Below, one piece after another: positions 26,029-35,584 of a DNA stretch of 64,000 nucleotides. The number at the start of each line of letters is the position of its first letter. Position 1 is the first letter of the stretch. The notes beneath the pieces were generated by a model. The model did not search any database. It had not been told where the DNA came from and saw nothing but the letters and a program-made list of their open reading frames with translations. The DNA is from Candidatus Gastranaerophilales bacterium. GTDB lineage: Bacteria > Cyanobacteriota > Vampirovibrionia > Gastranaerophilales > Gastranaerophilaceae. A program made the translations under genes and the position numbers. The stretch lies in assembly GCA_944324845.1 (NCBI GenBank), contig CALUXX010000005.1, positions 80,370 through 144,369 of the forward strand, given 5' to 3'.

Positions 26029-27426
26029 ATGGCTGTAAGTAAAGAAGAATTGTTTGCAAAATATAAAAAATTAAAATCCGAGGGTGTTAATATTACCTTG
26101 ATGGAATTGAAAAAACAAATGGAAGCAGAAGAGCAGCAATCTCAACCTCAACAATCTCAAAAGCCCCAACAACCTCAAGCTATTGAAGTTGAGCAGTCAA
26201 AACCAAGCGGTTTTAGTGCTTTATCGCAGACATCTTCGATGAGTTCTGTTTCATATAATCATAATGAAACTGTACAACAACAGCCTTTACCTACAACCAT
26301 TCAGCCTTCTGATTATAGCAATCCTCAGCCTGTGACAAATAATTGGTCAACTACATATTCTTCAATGTCTTCATCTCAAACTGAAAAACCTGTTGAAGTT
26401 CAGCCATTACCTAGATATGAAGTTAATGAGGCTATGCAAAATAGTTATTCTAATAATTTTGCATCTAATTTTGATTATAATAGTATTTCGCCTTCTCAGG
26501 TTGGAAATTCTATCAATAAATCAACAATATTTCAGCCTGTTGTGACAAATGAACCAAATAAATTTGAAATACCTAAGAATGTTGAACGTACAAAATATTG
26601 TGTGATAGGTTATCCTTTGGGACATTCTTTGTCTGTTTGTATTCATGAAGCAGGTTTTAGAAGTTTGGGGTTAAATTATACTTATGAAATTTTAGAAACT
26701 CCGCCTGAAACTCTTGTGGATAGGATTAAATATTTAAAATATAACGATTTTGCAGGGTTTAATGTTACTATTCCATTGAAACTTCCTGTAACAATGTTTT
26801 TGGATGAGATAGATACTTCTGCTGATTTGATAGGGGCGGTTAATACTGTCGTTATAAATCCTGATAGAACCATGAAGGGTTATAATACAGATGTTTTAGG
26901 GTTTAGAAATGCAATTCCAAAAGAGGTTACTTTGGCCGGTAAGACAATAGGTGTTTTAGGCACAGGCGGTGCTGCAAGGGCTGCTATTACTGCGTTTGCA
27001 TTGGAACAAGTTAAGCAGATTAAAATTTTTACAAGAAATATTCCTAATTCTATGGAGCTTTTGAATTATTTACGCACAAAATTTCCTATGATTGAATTTA
27101 ATGCTTTTCAAATTGAAAGAATCAGGGATTTGTCGGATGTGAATATCCTTGTTAATACTACTCCTATTGGTATGCAAGGTAGGGCTGCTGATTTGACTCC
27201 TGTTGAAGAAAATGAATTAAGAACTTTACCGCAAGGTGCGATTGTTTATGATGTTATTTATAACCCTAAAAAAACTGTTTTATTGAAATTGGCACAGAAA
27301 AACGGATACAAAACGATTAATGGTGTTGATATGTTTATTCATCAGGCAGTTGCAGCAGAAGAAATTTGGACAGGTAGGACCCCTGATTTCAAAGATATGA
27401 AGATTGCTGCGTTAGAAAATTTATAA
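26029..27426 (+). CDS. aroE: Shikimate dehydrogenase with a long low-complexity N-terminal extension
   Basis: The C-terminal 278 residues (from about 188) are a complete shikimate dehydrogenase: YPLGHSLS (substrate site), NVTIPLK with catalytic Lys251, YNTDVLG with Asp288, and the NADP site GTGGAARA. It reduces 3-dehydroshikimate in the chorismate pathway. Residues 1-187 are unusual: an N-terminal charged helix (about 1-35) and then a Gln/Ser/Pro/Asn-rich disordered stretch. The ATG is supported by its promoter and a nearby AAAAAAGG. No frameshift is apparent, so this is a real extension. Confidence 0.93.
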   Translation: MAVSKEELFAKYKKLKSEGVNITLMELKKQMEAEEQQSQPQQSQKPQQPQAIEVEQSKPSGFSALSQTSSMSSVSYNHNETVQQQPLPTTIQPSDYSNPQPVTNNWSTTYSSMSSSQTEKPVEVQPLPRYEVNEAMQNSYSNNFASNFDYNSISPSQVGNSINKSTIFQPVVTNEPNKFEIPKNVERTKYCVIGYPLGHSLSVCIHEAGFRSLGLNYTYEILETPPETLVDRIKYLKYNDFAGFNVTIPLKLPVTMFLDEIDTSADLIGAVNTVVINPDRTMKGYNTDVLGFRNAIPKEVTLAGKTIGVLGTGGAARAAITAFALEQVKQIKIFTRNIPNSMELLNYLRTKFPMIEFNAFQIERIRDLSDVNILVNTTPIGMQGRAADLTPVEENELRTLPQGAIVYDVIYNPKKTVLLKLAQKNGYKTINGVDMFIHQAVAAEEIWTGRTPDFKDMKIAALENL

Positions 27427-27430
27427 TTGT

Positions 27431-28108
27431 TTAATATCGTGACATAATTTCTTTTGAAATTTCACCCATTGTATTTTTTATTTTTGTTGCCCATTTTTCA
27501 TTCCCCGGAGCATATATTGATTGAATTTGGGCGATTGTAGTTTTGTTTCTTTTTATATAATATTTGTGTAGATTTTTACATAATGATTCAATACATGCTT
27601 CATAACTTGCATTGTCCTGATATTTATGTCCCGGAGTTTTTTTCCCGGTAGTTAGTCCTGCAATATTATATTTATGAACTTTTCCATTTCTTTCCTTTGC
27701 AGGAGCTGCGCCATAGGCTGATTCTTCTTTTACTATACTCATTAGAAATATAGCGTTAATTCCGTATTTTTCTTGTGCATCTAAAAACATTTGACCTTTG
27801 CCTGCAAGTTTTGTACCTTCCAGACATTTATTCAGGTCTTCAACTGAACCTTTATACATATTTTCTGTTACGTCAAAGTTTTTTGTATATGTAGTTGGTA
27901 TATTTGGTGTTTTAGTTTCTTGGATTTTCGGCTGCCCCTCAAGATTTATGGGTGCTTCTATTTTCGGGGTTGGTACTTTGAAACTAAAATCAATGGGTGA
28001 TTTTAATGCTTTTTCCCAATCAACTTTGTATATTGGTTGTTGATTTGGTTGTTTCATTATATATGGGTATTTGATAGGATTGTTTGTTATACTATCATTA
28101 TTTGGCAT
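27431..28108 (-). CDS. Glucosaminidase-domain protein (peptidoglycan hydrolase-like)
   Basis: A 225-residue protein. Residues 1-80 are Pro/Lys-rich and disordered. The C-terminal 140 resemble the LytD/AcmA-type beta-N-acetylglucosaminidase domain (FLMSIVKEESAYG with a candidate catalytic Glu, YNIAGL, YPSYEACIESL-like and YAPGNEKW motifs). No signal peptide is visible, so secretion would need a holin or another system. Converges with aroE (4 bases). Confidence 0.75.
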   Translation of the reverse strand: MPNNDSITNNPIKYPYIMKQPNQQPIYKVDWEKALKSPIDFSFKVPTPKIEAPINLEGQPKIQETKTPNIPTTYTKNFDVTENMYKGSVEDLNKCLEGTKLAGKGQMFLDAQEKYGINAIFLMSIVKEESAYGAAPAKERNGKVHKYNIAGLTTGKKTPGHKYQDNASYEACIESLCKNLHKYYIKRNKTTIAQIQSIYAPGNEKWATKIKNTMGEISKEIMSRY

Positions 28109-28200
28109 AATCTTCTCACCTCTAATATTCCTTTTATATATAAAATAAATATTGCTCTGAAAATTGCGTTAATGTTAATAAATATTGCAAAATTTATTAA

Positions 28201-28230
28201 TTGTGGTTCGTGTTAATATTATGATAAAAT
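28201..28230 (+). promoter_or_regulatory. Probable promoter of the nitrilase-like gene
   Basis: TTGTGG (28201-28206), 18 bases, TAAAAT (28225-28230), about 20 bases before the start, with AAAAGGGG between. Confidence 0.5.
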
Positions 28231-28249
28231 CTTAAAAAAGGGGATAAAT

Positions 28250-29062
28250 ATGACCGGAATATTAAATATACAAGTTAATCCGACATTTGGCAAATTAGAG
28301 GTAAATTTAAAAAAAGCTGAACATTTTATAAAAAAATATTCTGATAAAAATTTGGATTTGGTTGTGTTGCCTGAATTTTTTGCAACAGGGAATGATTATG
28401 AAAATTATGATAAAGTTGCTGTTGATGAAGACGGTGGAGTGATTATTGAATTTATAAAAGATTTGTCTAAAAAATATAATACAAATATTGTAGCTGGATC
28501 TGTTATTGAAAAATCGGGAATAAATTTTTATAATACAGCTTTTATAGTTAGTCGAAAAGGCGAAATTATCGGTAAATATCGCAAAATTCATTTGTTTGAT
28601 TATATGGGAGGAAATGAGAGAGAAATTTTTACACCAGGTGAAGATATTGCGGTTATGGATTTAGATATTGGTAAGATTGGAATTGCAATAAGTCATGATG
28701 TGAGATTTCCGCTTTTGTATAAAAATCTTTCCAAAGCTGGGGCTGATATTGTTGTTCAACCTTCTTCTTGGGTTATTCCTAATGAAATATATAATGATGC
28801 TAACTTTCTAAAATATGCACAAGAAATGTGGATTGCTATAAATCGTACTCGCGCATATGATAATCAGGTTTATCTTGTAACAGCAAATCAAACAAAAACT
28901 TCAGGTAAAGGAGGAAGTGCGATTGGAAATTCTTTAATTATTGCTCCTACATCTGAAGTTCTTGTTAATGCTAAAAATGATCAGTGTGCTGTTTATGCTG
29001 AAGTTGATATTCAGTTAGTTAAATATTACAAATCACTTTGTCCTATTGCTCAAATTGACTAA
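28250..29062 (+). CDS. Carbon-nitrogen hydrolase (nitrilase superfamily) with Ser in place of the catalytic Cys
   Basis: A 270-residue protein with the nitrilase fold: Glu42 (VVLPEFF) and Lys112 (KYRKIH) of the Glu-Lys-Cys triad are present. At the nucleophile position the usual ICYDxRFPE reads ISHDVRFPL, so residue 148 is Ser (codon AGT, 28691-28693) and the following conserved Glu is Leu. Known superfamily enzymes need the Cys. This protein may be inactive, a binding protein, or a serine variant. Otherwise it resembles the omega-amidase/Nit2 branch. Confidence 0.8.
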   Translation: MTGILNIQVNPTFGKLEVNLKKAEHFIKKYSDKNLDLVVLPEFFATGNDYENYDKVAVDEDGGVIIEFIKDLSKKYNTNIVAGSVIEKSGINFYNTAFIVSRKGEIIGKYRKIHLFDYMGGNEREIFTPGEDIAVMDLDIGKIGIAISHDVRFPLLYKNLSKAGADIVVQPSSWVIPNEIYNDANFLKYAQEMWIAINRTRAYDNQVYLVTANQTKTSGKGGSAIGNSLIIAPTSEVLVNAKNDQCAVYAEVDIQLVKYYKSLCPIAQID

Positions 29063-29067
29063 TATTG

Positions 29068-30132
29068 TTATAGTCCTGTTTTTGATTCAAGTTTTAATTT
29101 TGTTATCATATCAAGAATTACTTTTGCTTGGAATATTATTTCAAAGTAATTGTTCGGATTATCAAGCGGTTTATAGATATCCGGTTCAAACATATCTTCT
29201 TCAGCATGGATTATTAAGTTTATTTTATTTCCGTTAATATAACTGCTTGTTTTTTGTCCTGCATTATTTAAGTCTATAAGATTTTGAATTGTTGTTGTAT
29301 TTAAGAAATATCTTGATTCTACTTGGTCGTTACTGTATGTTTCAAAGATTTTTTCAAATTCATTTGATTCGAGAGTTACTTTTTCCAATCCGCGTGGACA
29401 TTTTAAATTTGAACCCTTTAACTTTATAAATACATTTGTATTAATTTGTTTTTCCATTGTTGTTTGGAAAAGAACACCGTGGAATGTTTCAATAAATTTT
29501 ATTTTTATTTTGTTTTCGGAGGTGTGATATACTTGTCGTTCTATTAAACTAAATTCAATGATTTTAATATCTCGGCCTTCATAATTCCCCAGTATTACGT
29601 CATCTATTCTTATATGGTCATAGCGTGGTAATAGCATTGATAAATTACTAATCTGTGCTTCTAGCATTGAAATTTCGTCGATGTTTTTATTGATCATTTT
29701 TATTATCCACTCAAAGACATAGTATTTGATTGGTAATTTAAATCCTCCCGGGATGTATTTTAAATTTTTGTCTAGTGCTTGATATAGTTTGCATAAAAGT
29801 TTTTCTTTTACCAATTTTGTATAATAAATTATAAGTCCTACTTTTAGTACACCGCATATTGTGCTTATTGGAACGTTTATAAAGAGAATAAATATGCAAA
29901 GCATGGTTAATATAGTTTGAGTTGCTTCGTCACTTATAAAAAAATTGGTTATAAAGAATCCTATTATTCCAAGTACAACAAAAGTTGTTGAAGCGTAAAA
30001 TAGAATATTAGAAATCTTATGAACGGATGCTAAGAATTTTCTTTTCTTTTCAATTTCTTCAGCTGTACTTTTTAGACTTGTTTGATATAGTTTTGCAATA
30101 TAATTGTATATTTCTGCTGTTTTGTTAGACAT
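29068..30132 (-). CDS. DUF3137-like membrane protein (paralogue 1)
   Basis: A 354-residue protein with an N-terminal helix, two membrane segments (about 40-65 and 75-100), and a C-terminal soluble domain with the pattern DDVILGNYEGR, FHGVLFQT, ESNEFEKIFE and YSNDQVESRYFL that I recognise as DUF3137-like. About half its residues match the neighbour at 30162, so the two are tandem duplicates. Function of the family is unknown. Confidence 0.7.
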   Translation of the reverse strand: MSNKTAEIYNYIAKLYQTSLKSTAEEIEKKRKFLASVHKISNILFYASTTFVVLGIIGFFITNFFISDEATQTILTMLCIFILFINVPISTICGVLKVGLIIYYTKLVKEKLLCKLYQALDKNLKYIPGGFKLPIKYYVFEWIIKMINKNIDEISMLEAQISNLSMLLPRYDHIRIDDVILGNYEGRDIKIIEFSLIERQVYHTSENKIKIKFIETFHGVLFQTTMEKQINTNVFIKLKGSNLKCPRGLEKVTLESNEFEKIFETYSNDQVESRYFLNTTTIQNLIDLNNAGQKTSSYINGNKINLIIHAEEDMFEPDIYKPLDNPNNYFEIIFQAKVILDMITKLKLESKTGL

Positions 30133-30161
30133 ATATTTCTCCTATGATTTTGTAGATGAAC

Positions 30162-31214
30162 TTATAATCCTGTTTTTGATTCGAGTTTTAAATCTGTTAT
30201 TATATCAAGAATCATTTTGGCTTGGAAAATTATATCAAAATAATTATTCGGATTATTTACTGGTTTATTTATATCCGGTTCAAACATATCTTTTGATGCG
30301 TGAATTAAAAGATTAACACTCTTTCCGTTAATGTAACCGCTAATTCTTTGTCCTGCTTGTTTGAATTTTATAAAATTATCCATTGTTGTTGTTGTTAAAA
30401 AATATCGTGATTCAATTTGGTCATTGCTATAAACACTATAGATTTTTTCGAATTCATTTGATTCTAGTTTTACTTCTTGTAATCCATTTGGACATACAAG
30501 ATTTGAGTTTTTTTGTTTGATAAATATATTTGTTTTTATTTTTTTCTCCATTGAGGTTTGGAATAGTGCACCATGAAATACTTCAACGTATTTTTCGCGT
30601 CTATTTCCTTTGGAATCTCTATATACTTGTTTATCGATTAGGTTAAATTCTATTATTTGAACTTCTCTGCCATTGTAATTTCCTAAAATGACATCATCAA
30701 TTTTTATATAGTCATAATTAGGAAATACATGAAGTTTTCTTATAGTTTGTTCTAATAAGAATGTGGTACTTGTCTTGTTAGGAAATAAATCAAATAATTG
30801 TTCAATTCCAAAGAAGCATACTGGTAATTTGAATTTGCCCGGAATGTAGGTTAAATTTTTATCTAATGCTTGATAAAGTTTTTTAAACAGTTTCTTTTTT
30901 ACTTCTTGTGCATAATGATTAAATATTACAGTTCTAATTCCCCAAATAATTGAAATTGCTGAAATCACAATTCCGCCAATAAATATTATGATATTGTAAT
31001 CTGACATAATTATTTGGTAGTTAGGATTATCGTATGGAATGTTAAGTAGTCCTATAATTATTCCGGTTGTTGCTAGAATTGCAAATATTGTGAAAAATTT
31101 GTATGCAAATGAATATATTTTACGCTTTTTTTCTAATTTTTCAGCCGTATATTTTAATTCATTTTGGTATAAATTTGCAATATAATTATATATTTCTGCG
31201 GTTTTATTAGCCAT
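30162..31214 (-). CDS. DUF3137-like membrane protein (paralogue 2)
   Basis: Same architecture as the downstream paralogue: two membrane segments, then the domain with DDVILGNYNGR, FHGALFQT and YSNDQIESRYFL. ATG 31214 is used because AAAAGGA lies upstream and it begins MANKTAEIYNYIA, matching the start of paralogue 1; an upstream in-frame ATG at 31262 lacks these features. The paralogue follows 29 bases downstream, so they are probably co-transcribed. Confidence 0.7.
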   Translation of the reverse strand: MANKTAEIYNYIANLYQNELKYTAEKLEKKRKIYSFAYKFFTIFAILATTGIIIGLLNIPYDNPNYQIIMSDYNIIIFIGGIVISAISIIWGIRTVIFNHYAQEVKKKLFKKLYQALDKNLTYIPGKFKLPVCFFGIEQLFDLFPNKTSTTFLLEQTIRKLHVFPNYDYIKIDDVILGNYNGREVQIIEFNLIDKQVYRDSKGNRREKYVEVFHGALFQTSMEKKIKTNIFIKQKNSNLVCPNGLQEVKLESNEFEKIYSVYSNDQIESRYFLTTTTMDNFIKFKQAGQRISGYINGKSVNLLIHASKDMFEPDINKPVNNPNNYFDIIFQAKMILDIITDLKLESKTGL

Positions 31215-31287
31215 ATAAATATCCTTTTTTAGAATGATATCATATTTCAATAAAAAGGGCATAATCTAATAATATGAGAAATAAGAA

Positions 31288-31320
31288 GCGACCGTCTTTT
31301 GTGTAACAAAAGACGGTCGC
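31288..31320 (-). terminator. Terminator after fba
   Basis: Perfect 14-bp stem GCGACCGTCTTTTG/CAAAAGACGGTCGC with a 5-base loop, followed on the minus strand by TTCTTATTTC. Confidence 0.85.
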
Positions 31321-31346
31321 TATTAAGTTTTATTTAAAAGATATAA

Positions 31347-32306
31347 TTAGTCTTTAGCGTGACCAGCTGTTCCTAATACATCTCTCATTTTGTGCATAAC
31401 CATTTCTTTAACGGCTGTTCTACCAGGTCCCATATATTCTCTTGGGTCGAATTTTTCAGGATGTTCAATGAAGAATTCTCTGATAGTTGAAGTCATTGCA
31501 AGTCTTAAATCTGTATCGATATTAATTTTTGCAACACCGTGTTGAGAAGCGTATTTAAGCATTTCTTCAGGGACACCTTGTGCATCAGGTAAGTTTCCGC
31601 CATATTTATTACATTTAGCAACAAATTCTTTTGGAACTGATGATGAACCGTGAAGAACGATTGGATAATCTCCAAATCCTGCTTCTTTTAATGCATCTTT
31701 AATTTCTTTTAGTCTTTCGAAGTCTAATTTTGCTTCGCCTTTGAATTTGTATGCACCGTGTGATGTTCCGATTGCGATTGCTAATGAATCACAACCTGTT
31801 TGTTTTACAAATTCAACTGCTTCTTTAACGTTTGTATATTTAGCATCTTTTGCATCAACGTTAACGTCATCTTCTACACCTGCAAGTTTTCCAAGTTCAG
31901 CTTCTACTGATACTCCTCTTTCGTGTGCGTATTCTACAACTTTTTTAGTTAATGCAACGTTTTCTTCAAATGGGAATCTTGAACCGTCTATCATAACTGA
32001 AGAGAAACCACCATCGATACATGCTTTACAAATTTCAAAATCAGCACCGTGGTCTAAGTGTAGAGCGATAGGTACTGTTGTTGTTGCTAATGCAGCTTCT
32101 ACCAATTTTAATAAATATGTTTGGTTTGCATATTTTCTTGCTCCTGCAGAAACTTGCAAGATAATTGGAGATTGAGTTTCTTCTGCTGCTTCAGCAATAC
32201 CTTGTAAAATTTCCATGTTGTTTACATTGTAAGCACCAATAGCATAGCCGCCAGCTAGTGCTTTTCTGAACATTTCTCCTGTTCCAACTAATTTTCTTTC
32301 ACTCAT
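31347..32306 (-). CDS. fba: Class II fructose-bisphosphate aldolase
   Basis: Zinc-dependent aldolase of glycolysis and gluconeogenesis, 319 residues. Seen: LHLDHGADFE (catalytic Asp and first Zn His), GTSHGAYK and VLHGSSSVP (further Zn His residues), and NIDTDLRLA (substrate binding). Strong AGAAGGAGA ribosome binding site. Monocistronic by its flanking terminator. Confidence 0.95.
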   Translation of the reverse strand: MSERKLVGTGEMFRKALAGGYAIGAYNVNNMEILQGIAEAAEETQSPIILQVSAGARKYANQTYLLKLVEAALATTTVPIALHLDHGADFEICKACIDGGFSSVMIDGSRFPFEENVALTKKVVEYAHERGVSVEAELGKLAGVEDDVNVDAKDAKYTNVKEAVEFVKQTGCDSLAIAIGTSHGAYKFKGEAKLDFERLKEIKDALKEAGFGDYPIVLHGSSSVPKEFVAKCNKYGGNLPDAQGVPEEMLKYASQHGVAKINIDTDLRLAMTSTIREFFIEHPEKFDPREYMGPGRTAVKEMVMHKMRDVLGTAGHAKD

Positions 32307-32418
32307 TTGAGTTCTCCTTCTTTTACGTATAAAATATTACACACATGTAATCTATAACAAACAAAAATAAACTTCAATATTGAGAAATTCCTTTATTTGT
32401 TGGTTGTTTTTTAGATAT

Positions 32419-33738
32419 TTACATCGCTAAATATTTAATAAGTTTTCTTAAATCTTTATCCCAACAACTGTTCCAGTTTTGGAGTATTATATCCGCAGGA
32501 GTTTTTCGGTTAAAAGTTAATTCTTTTATTGGTTCTAAGAATTTTTCTTCACCTGTGTTTAGTTTTTTTAATCCTTTTTCTGCAATTTTAATTATTTCTA
32601 TTGCATAATCTCCTGCGCTGTGGTTTTTGATATTAGCATTTAGTGTGTTTTTCGCAACATTGTATCTTAATTCCGAAAAATCCTTATACTGCAGATGTTT
32701 GAACAATTCTTCGCATTCATTCATCGCATTGTTTTCGTACATAATTCCTTTGTATATTGCAAGAATTGAATATTTTAAATCTTGATTTACACAATCGTGA
32801 TTTCTGATTTCTATGAAATTTCTCATCCTAACTTCCGGGAAACAAAGATTTGCTTGAAGTTCATAGTCTTCTAATGTGGCATAATAATTTTCCCATCCTT
32901 TGTTTATGTATTCTTCAAAGGTTATATCTCCGTTTACATAAATCGGATTGTTTTCTTTATTTATAAATATCATAGGTACTTTGAGGATGTAATCAATGTA
33001 TTCTTCAAATGAAAATTCTTCACTGATTTTTCCTGCAAATCCGCATCTGTCATTATCGGTGTTAAGCCAACTTAGTGCCCTAAATGATTTATACCCTGTA
33101 TCAACTCCGCCTCGTATTGGTGAATTGGCAAACATCGCTGTCATAAATGGTGATAATTTATTGGCGAGTTTATATTTTCTCATCGCATCTTCTTCTGATG
33201 AAAAATCAATACAACATTGAATTCCTGCTGTTTCTCTCATCATTACATCTGCTAATATTCCCCATAGATATCGTGCCATTAGTTTATATCTTCGTTTTGG
33301 TATTAGGTGGATGCTTTTGTAGGTTGAATATGGGGAAACTCCATAATCCAATAGAATAATTCCTCTTTTGTTTGTAAGATATTTAAGCCCTTCGTTAATT
33401 TTATCTATTTTGTCTTTTAATTCGAAAATTGTTTTTTCAGGTTTTGCACTTATTTCCATTTGGCAGCCGGGTTCAAGTGTTAGTGTGTCATGTTCTCTTT
33501 TTAGTCCGATAATATTATTTTCATCTGTTATGTAGTCCCAAGTTTCTTCTTGTGCGTATTTTTCCAGTAAATTTTTTATCCCATATTCTTCCCAATATCC
33601 GACAGAACATATTGAACCTGAGTGGATAGGAATTCTTTCATATTCTATTCCTATTTTGAAATCTTCAGGTTTTGTATAGCCCTTTGTGTATAATTCAATT
33701 AGGTCTTTTTTTTCAATTTTTTGTTCTGTTTTTAGCAT
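32419..33738 (-). CDS. gshA: Glutamate-cysteine ligase, plant/cyanobacterial (GCS2) type
   Basis: Makes gamma-glutamylcysteine, the first step to glutathione. The 439-residue protein has the GIEYER start motif, LEPGCQMEIS, and an SPY...MARYLWG region typical of the plant and proteobacterial GCS2 family rather than E. coli GshA. No gshB is nearby; either glutathione is completed elsewhere or gamma-glutamylcysteine is the thiol. Divergent from rsmA. Confidence 0.85.
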   Translation of the reverse strand: MLKTEQKIEKKDLIELYTKGYTKPEDFKIGIEYERIPIHSGSICSVGYWEEYGIKNLLEKYAQEETWDYITDENNIIGLKREHDTLTLEPGCQMEISAKPEKTIFELKDKIDKINEGLKYLTNKRGIILLDYGVSPYSTYKSIHLIPKRRYKLMARYLWGILADVMMRETAGIQCCIDFSSEEDAMRKYKLANKLSPFMTAMFANSPIRGGVDTGYKSFRALSWLNTDNDRCGFAGKISEEFSFEEYIDYILKVPMIFINKENNPIYVNGDITFEEYINKGWENYYATLEDYELQANLCFPEVRMRNFIEIRNHDCVNQDLKYSILAIYKGIMYENNAMNECEELFKHLQYKDFSELRYNVAKNTLNANIKNHSAGDYAIEIIKIAEKGLKKLNTGEEKFLEPIKELTFNRKTPADIILQNWNSCWDKDLRKLIKYLAM

Positions 33739-33794
33739 GTTCCGCCCCTTTATTTTTAATTATTATAACATTATTTAAAATATCAAATAAAATT

Positions 33795-33824
33795 TTGTAA
33801 ACATTTCCCCAAGTGTGTTATTAT
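33795..33824 (+). promoter_or_regulatory. Promoter of rsmA-ispE-map operon
   Basis: TTGTAA (33795-33800), 18 bases, TATTAT (33819-33824), 11 bases before the ATG, so the 5' leader would be very short. Confidence 0.5.
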
Positions 33825-33834
33825 ATTTAGTAAG

Positions 33835-34686
33835 ATGAATTATTACGAACGAGCAAAATTTTTTAGAACTAAAAAACGCCTGGGGCAAAATTTCTTGATT
33901 GACGGTGAAGTTATTCAGGATATTATTGATTATGCTAATATTTCTCCTGAAGATACCGTTTTAGAAATTGGTCCGGGGGTTGGGTTTGTTACCGAACAAC
34001 TTATTAAATATGCAAAAAAAGTTATTGCAGTAGAACTTGATGAAGAAGCAGTTAAAGAATTGCAAAAACTTAACGCGCCTAATTTGGAAATTATTCACAG
34101 AGATATTTTAAAAACAGATTTATCTACTCTAACAGATGGTGAGTTTAAAGTTGTTGCAAATATTCCATACTATATTACAAGTCCGATTATTGCTCATCTT
34201 TTAGGTGAAATTGATGATTTGGCAAATAAAAATCGAGCAAAAATCAGCGATATTCTTCTTATGGTTCAGGAAGAAGTTGCTAATCGTATGGTTGCCAATG
34301 AAAATTCTCCTGCAAAGCAATATGGCTTATTAACAATGTTATCTCAATTTTGGGCAGATGTTGAGATTGTGCGTTTGGTGGGTAGAAAATCATTCTTCCC
34401 TGCTCCAAAAGTAAATTCTGCAATAGTAAAACTTGTTGTTCGCAAACAACCAAGACTTAATTTGACCGATTACTCGCACTTTAAAAGAACTGTTAAGGCA
34501 GGGTTTGCTCAACGCAGAAAAAATCTTAAAAATTGTTTGTTAAACGGTGGATTTTTACGTGAAAATATTATGGATGCGTTTAAAAAGTTGCATATAGATG
34601 AAAATATTCGTGGTGAAAAATTATCTATCGAAAGTTTTGGTCAATTATCAGAAGCTCTTTTGGAGGCTGAAAAATGCAATCCATAA
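33835..34686 (+). CDS. rsmA: 16S rRNA dimethyladenosine transferase
   Basis: Dimethylates two adenosines at the 3' end of 16S rRNA (KsgA). The 283-residue protein has LGQNFLID, the SAM site VLEIGPGVGFVTEQL, and NIPYYIT (catalytic). The stop overlaps the ispE start by 13 bases. Confidence 0.95.
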   Translation: MNYYERAKFFRTKKRLGQNFLIDGEVIQDIIDYANISPEDTVLEIGPGVGFVTEQLIKYAKKVIAVELDEEAVKELQKLNAPNLEIIHRDILKTDLSTLTDGEFKVVANIPYYITSPIIAHLLGEIDDLANKNRAKISDILLMVQEEVANRMVANENSPAKQYGLLTMLSQFWADVEIVRLVGRKSFFPAPKVNSAIVKLVVRKQPRLNLTDYSHFKRTVKAGFAQRRKNLKNCLLNGGFLRENIMDAFKKLHIDENIRGEKLSIESFGQLSEALLEAEKCNP

Positions 34687-35513
34687 AAGTTCAATGTCCG
34701 GCTAAAATAAATTTGACTCTTAAAGTTGTTAATAAACGTCCTGACGGGTATCATAATATTGATAGTATTATGCAAACTATAGATTTGTATGATTATCTTT
34801 CAATATCTGTTGAAAAATCAGAAAATTTTGAGATAATTTTAAGCGGTAATAATCCTGAAATCCCTTATGATAGCAGAAATTTAGTATATAAAGCCGTTGA
34901 ATTATTTTTCAGTAATACCAAACTTTCACCACAAAAAGTTTGTATTGATATAGAAAAAAATATTCCGATTGCAGCAGGATTAGCAGGTGGAAGTACAGAT
35001 GCGGCAGGTACTTTGTACGGATTAAATAAATTGTTTGATGAAATTTTTTCAGAAAAAGAATTGCATAATTTGTGTGCAAAATTAGGTTCTGATTTGAATG
35101 TTTGCTTAGCAGGAGGTTGTTTAAGAACAAGTGGCAGAGGCGAAATCATTGTTCCTGAAGAATATAAAAGTTACAATGTTCGCTTAATCAAACCGATTGG
35201 TTTAGGTATTTCGGCAAAAGAAGCATATACAAAGTTCTCTTCAAAAATGGAAAAAAATGTTGATGTAAATTCAAGAGATTTTTATGCAAATGACCTTGAA
35301 TGGGCAATAATAGACGATTATGAGAAGTTGAAATATATAAAACAAAAATATAAATCATCAATGATGACAGGTTCAGGTTCAACATATTTTTCTTTGGAAG
35401 AAGATTTTCACCCTGAAGATGGTTATTGGGTTAATAATAATCTTAAAACTGTTGATTGTGGTGTTAGTGTTTGTGAACAAGGTGCTGTTTTGACTTCTGC
35501 ATTGCCTGTTTAA
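34674..35513 (+). CDS. ispE: 4-diphosphocytidyl-2-C-methyl-D-erythritol kinase
   Basis: MEP-pathway kinase of isoprenoid synthesis, 279 residues, GHMP fold: PAKINLTLKV start, IPIAAGLAGGSTDAAG (ATP loop), and MTGSGSTYF near the C-terminus. Overlaps rsmA by 13 bases, so coupled; rsmA-ispE adjacency is seen in other bacteria. Confidence 0.93.
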   Translation: MQSIKVQCPAKINLTLKVVNKRPDGYHNIDSIMQTIDLYDYLSISVEKSENFEIILSGNNPEIPYDSRNLVYKAVELFFSNTKLSPQKVCIDIEKNIPIAAGLAGGSTDAAGTLYGLNKLFDEIFSEKELHNLCAKLGSDLNVCLAGGCLRTSGRGEIIVPEEYKSYNVRLIKPIGLGISAKEAYTKFSSKMEKNVDVNSRDFYANDLEWAIIDDYEKLKYIKQKYKSSMMTGSGSTYFSLEEDFHPEDGYWVNNNLKTVDCGVSVCEQGAVLTSALPV

Positions 35514-35584
35514 ATTGTAACGAAGATAAATTTATTTGCCACTATAAGCCGTTTTGTGCTATATTTTAATTGAGGATATGTACT

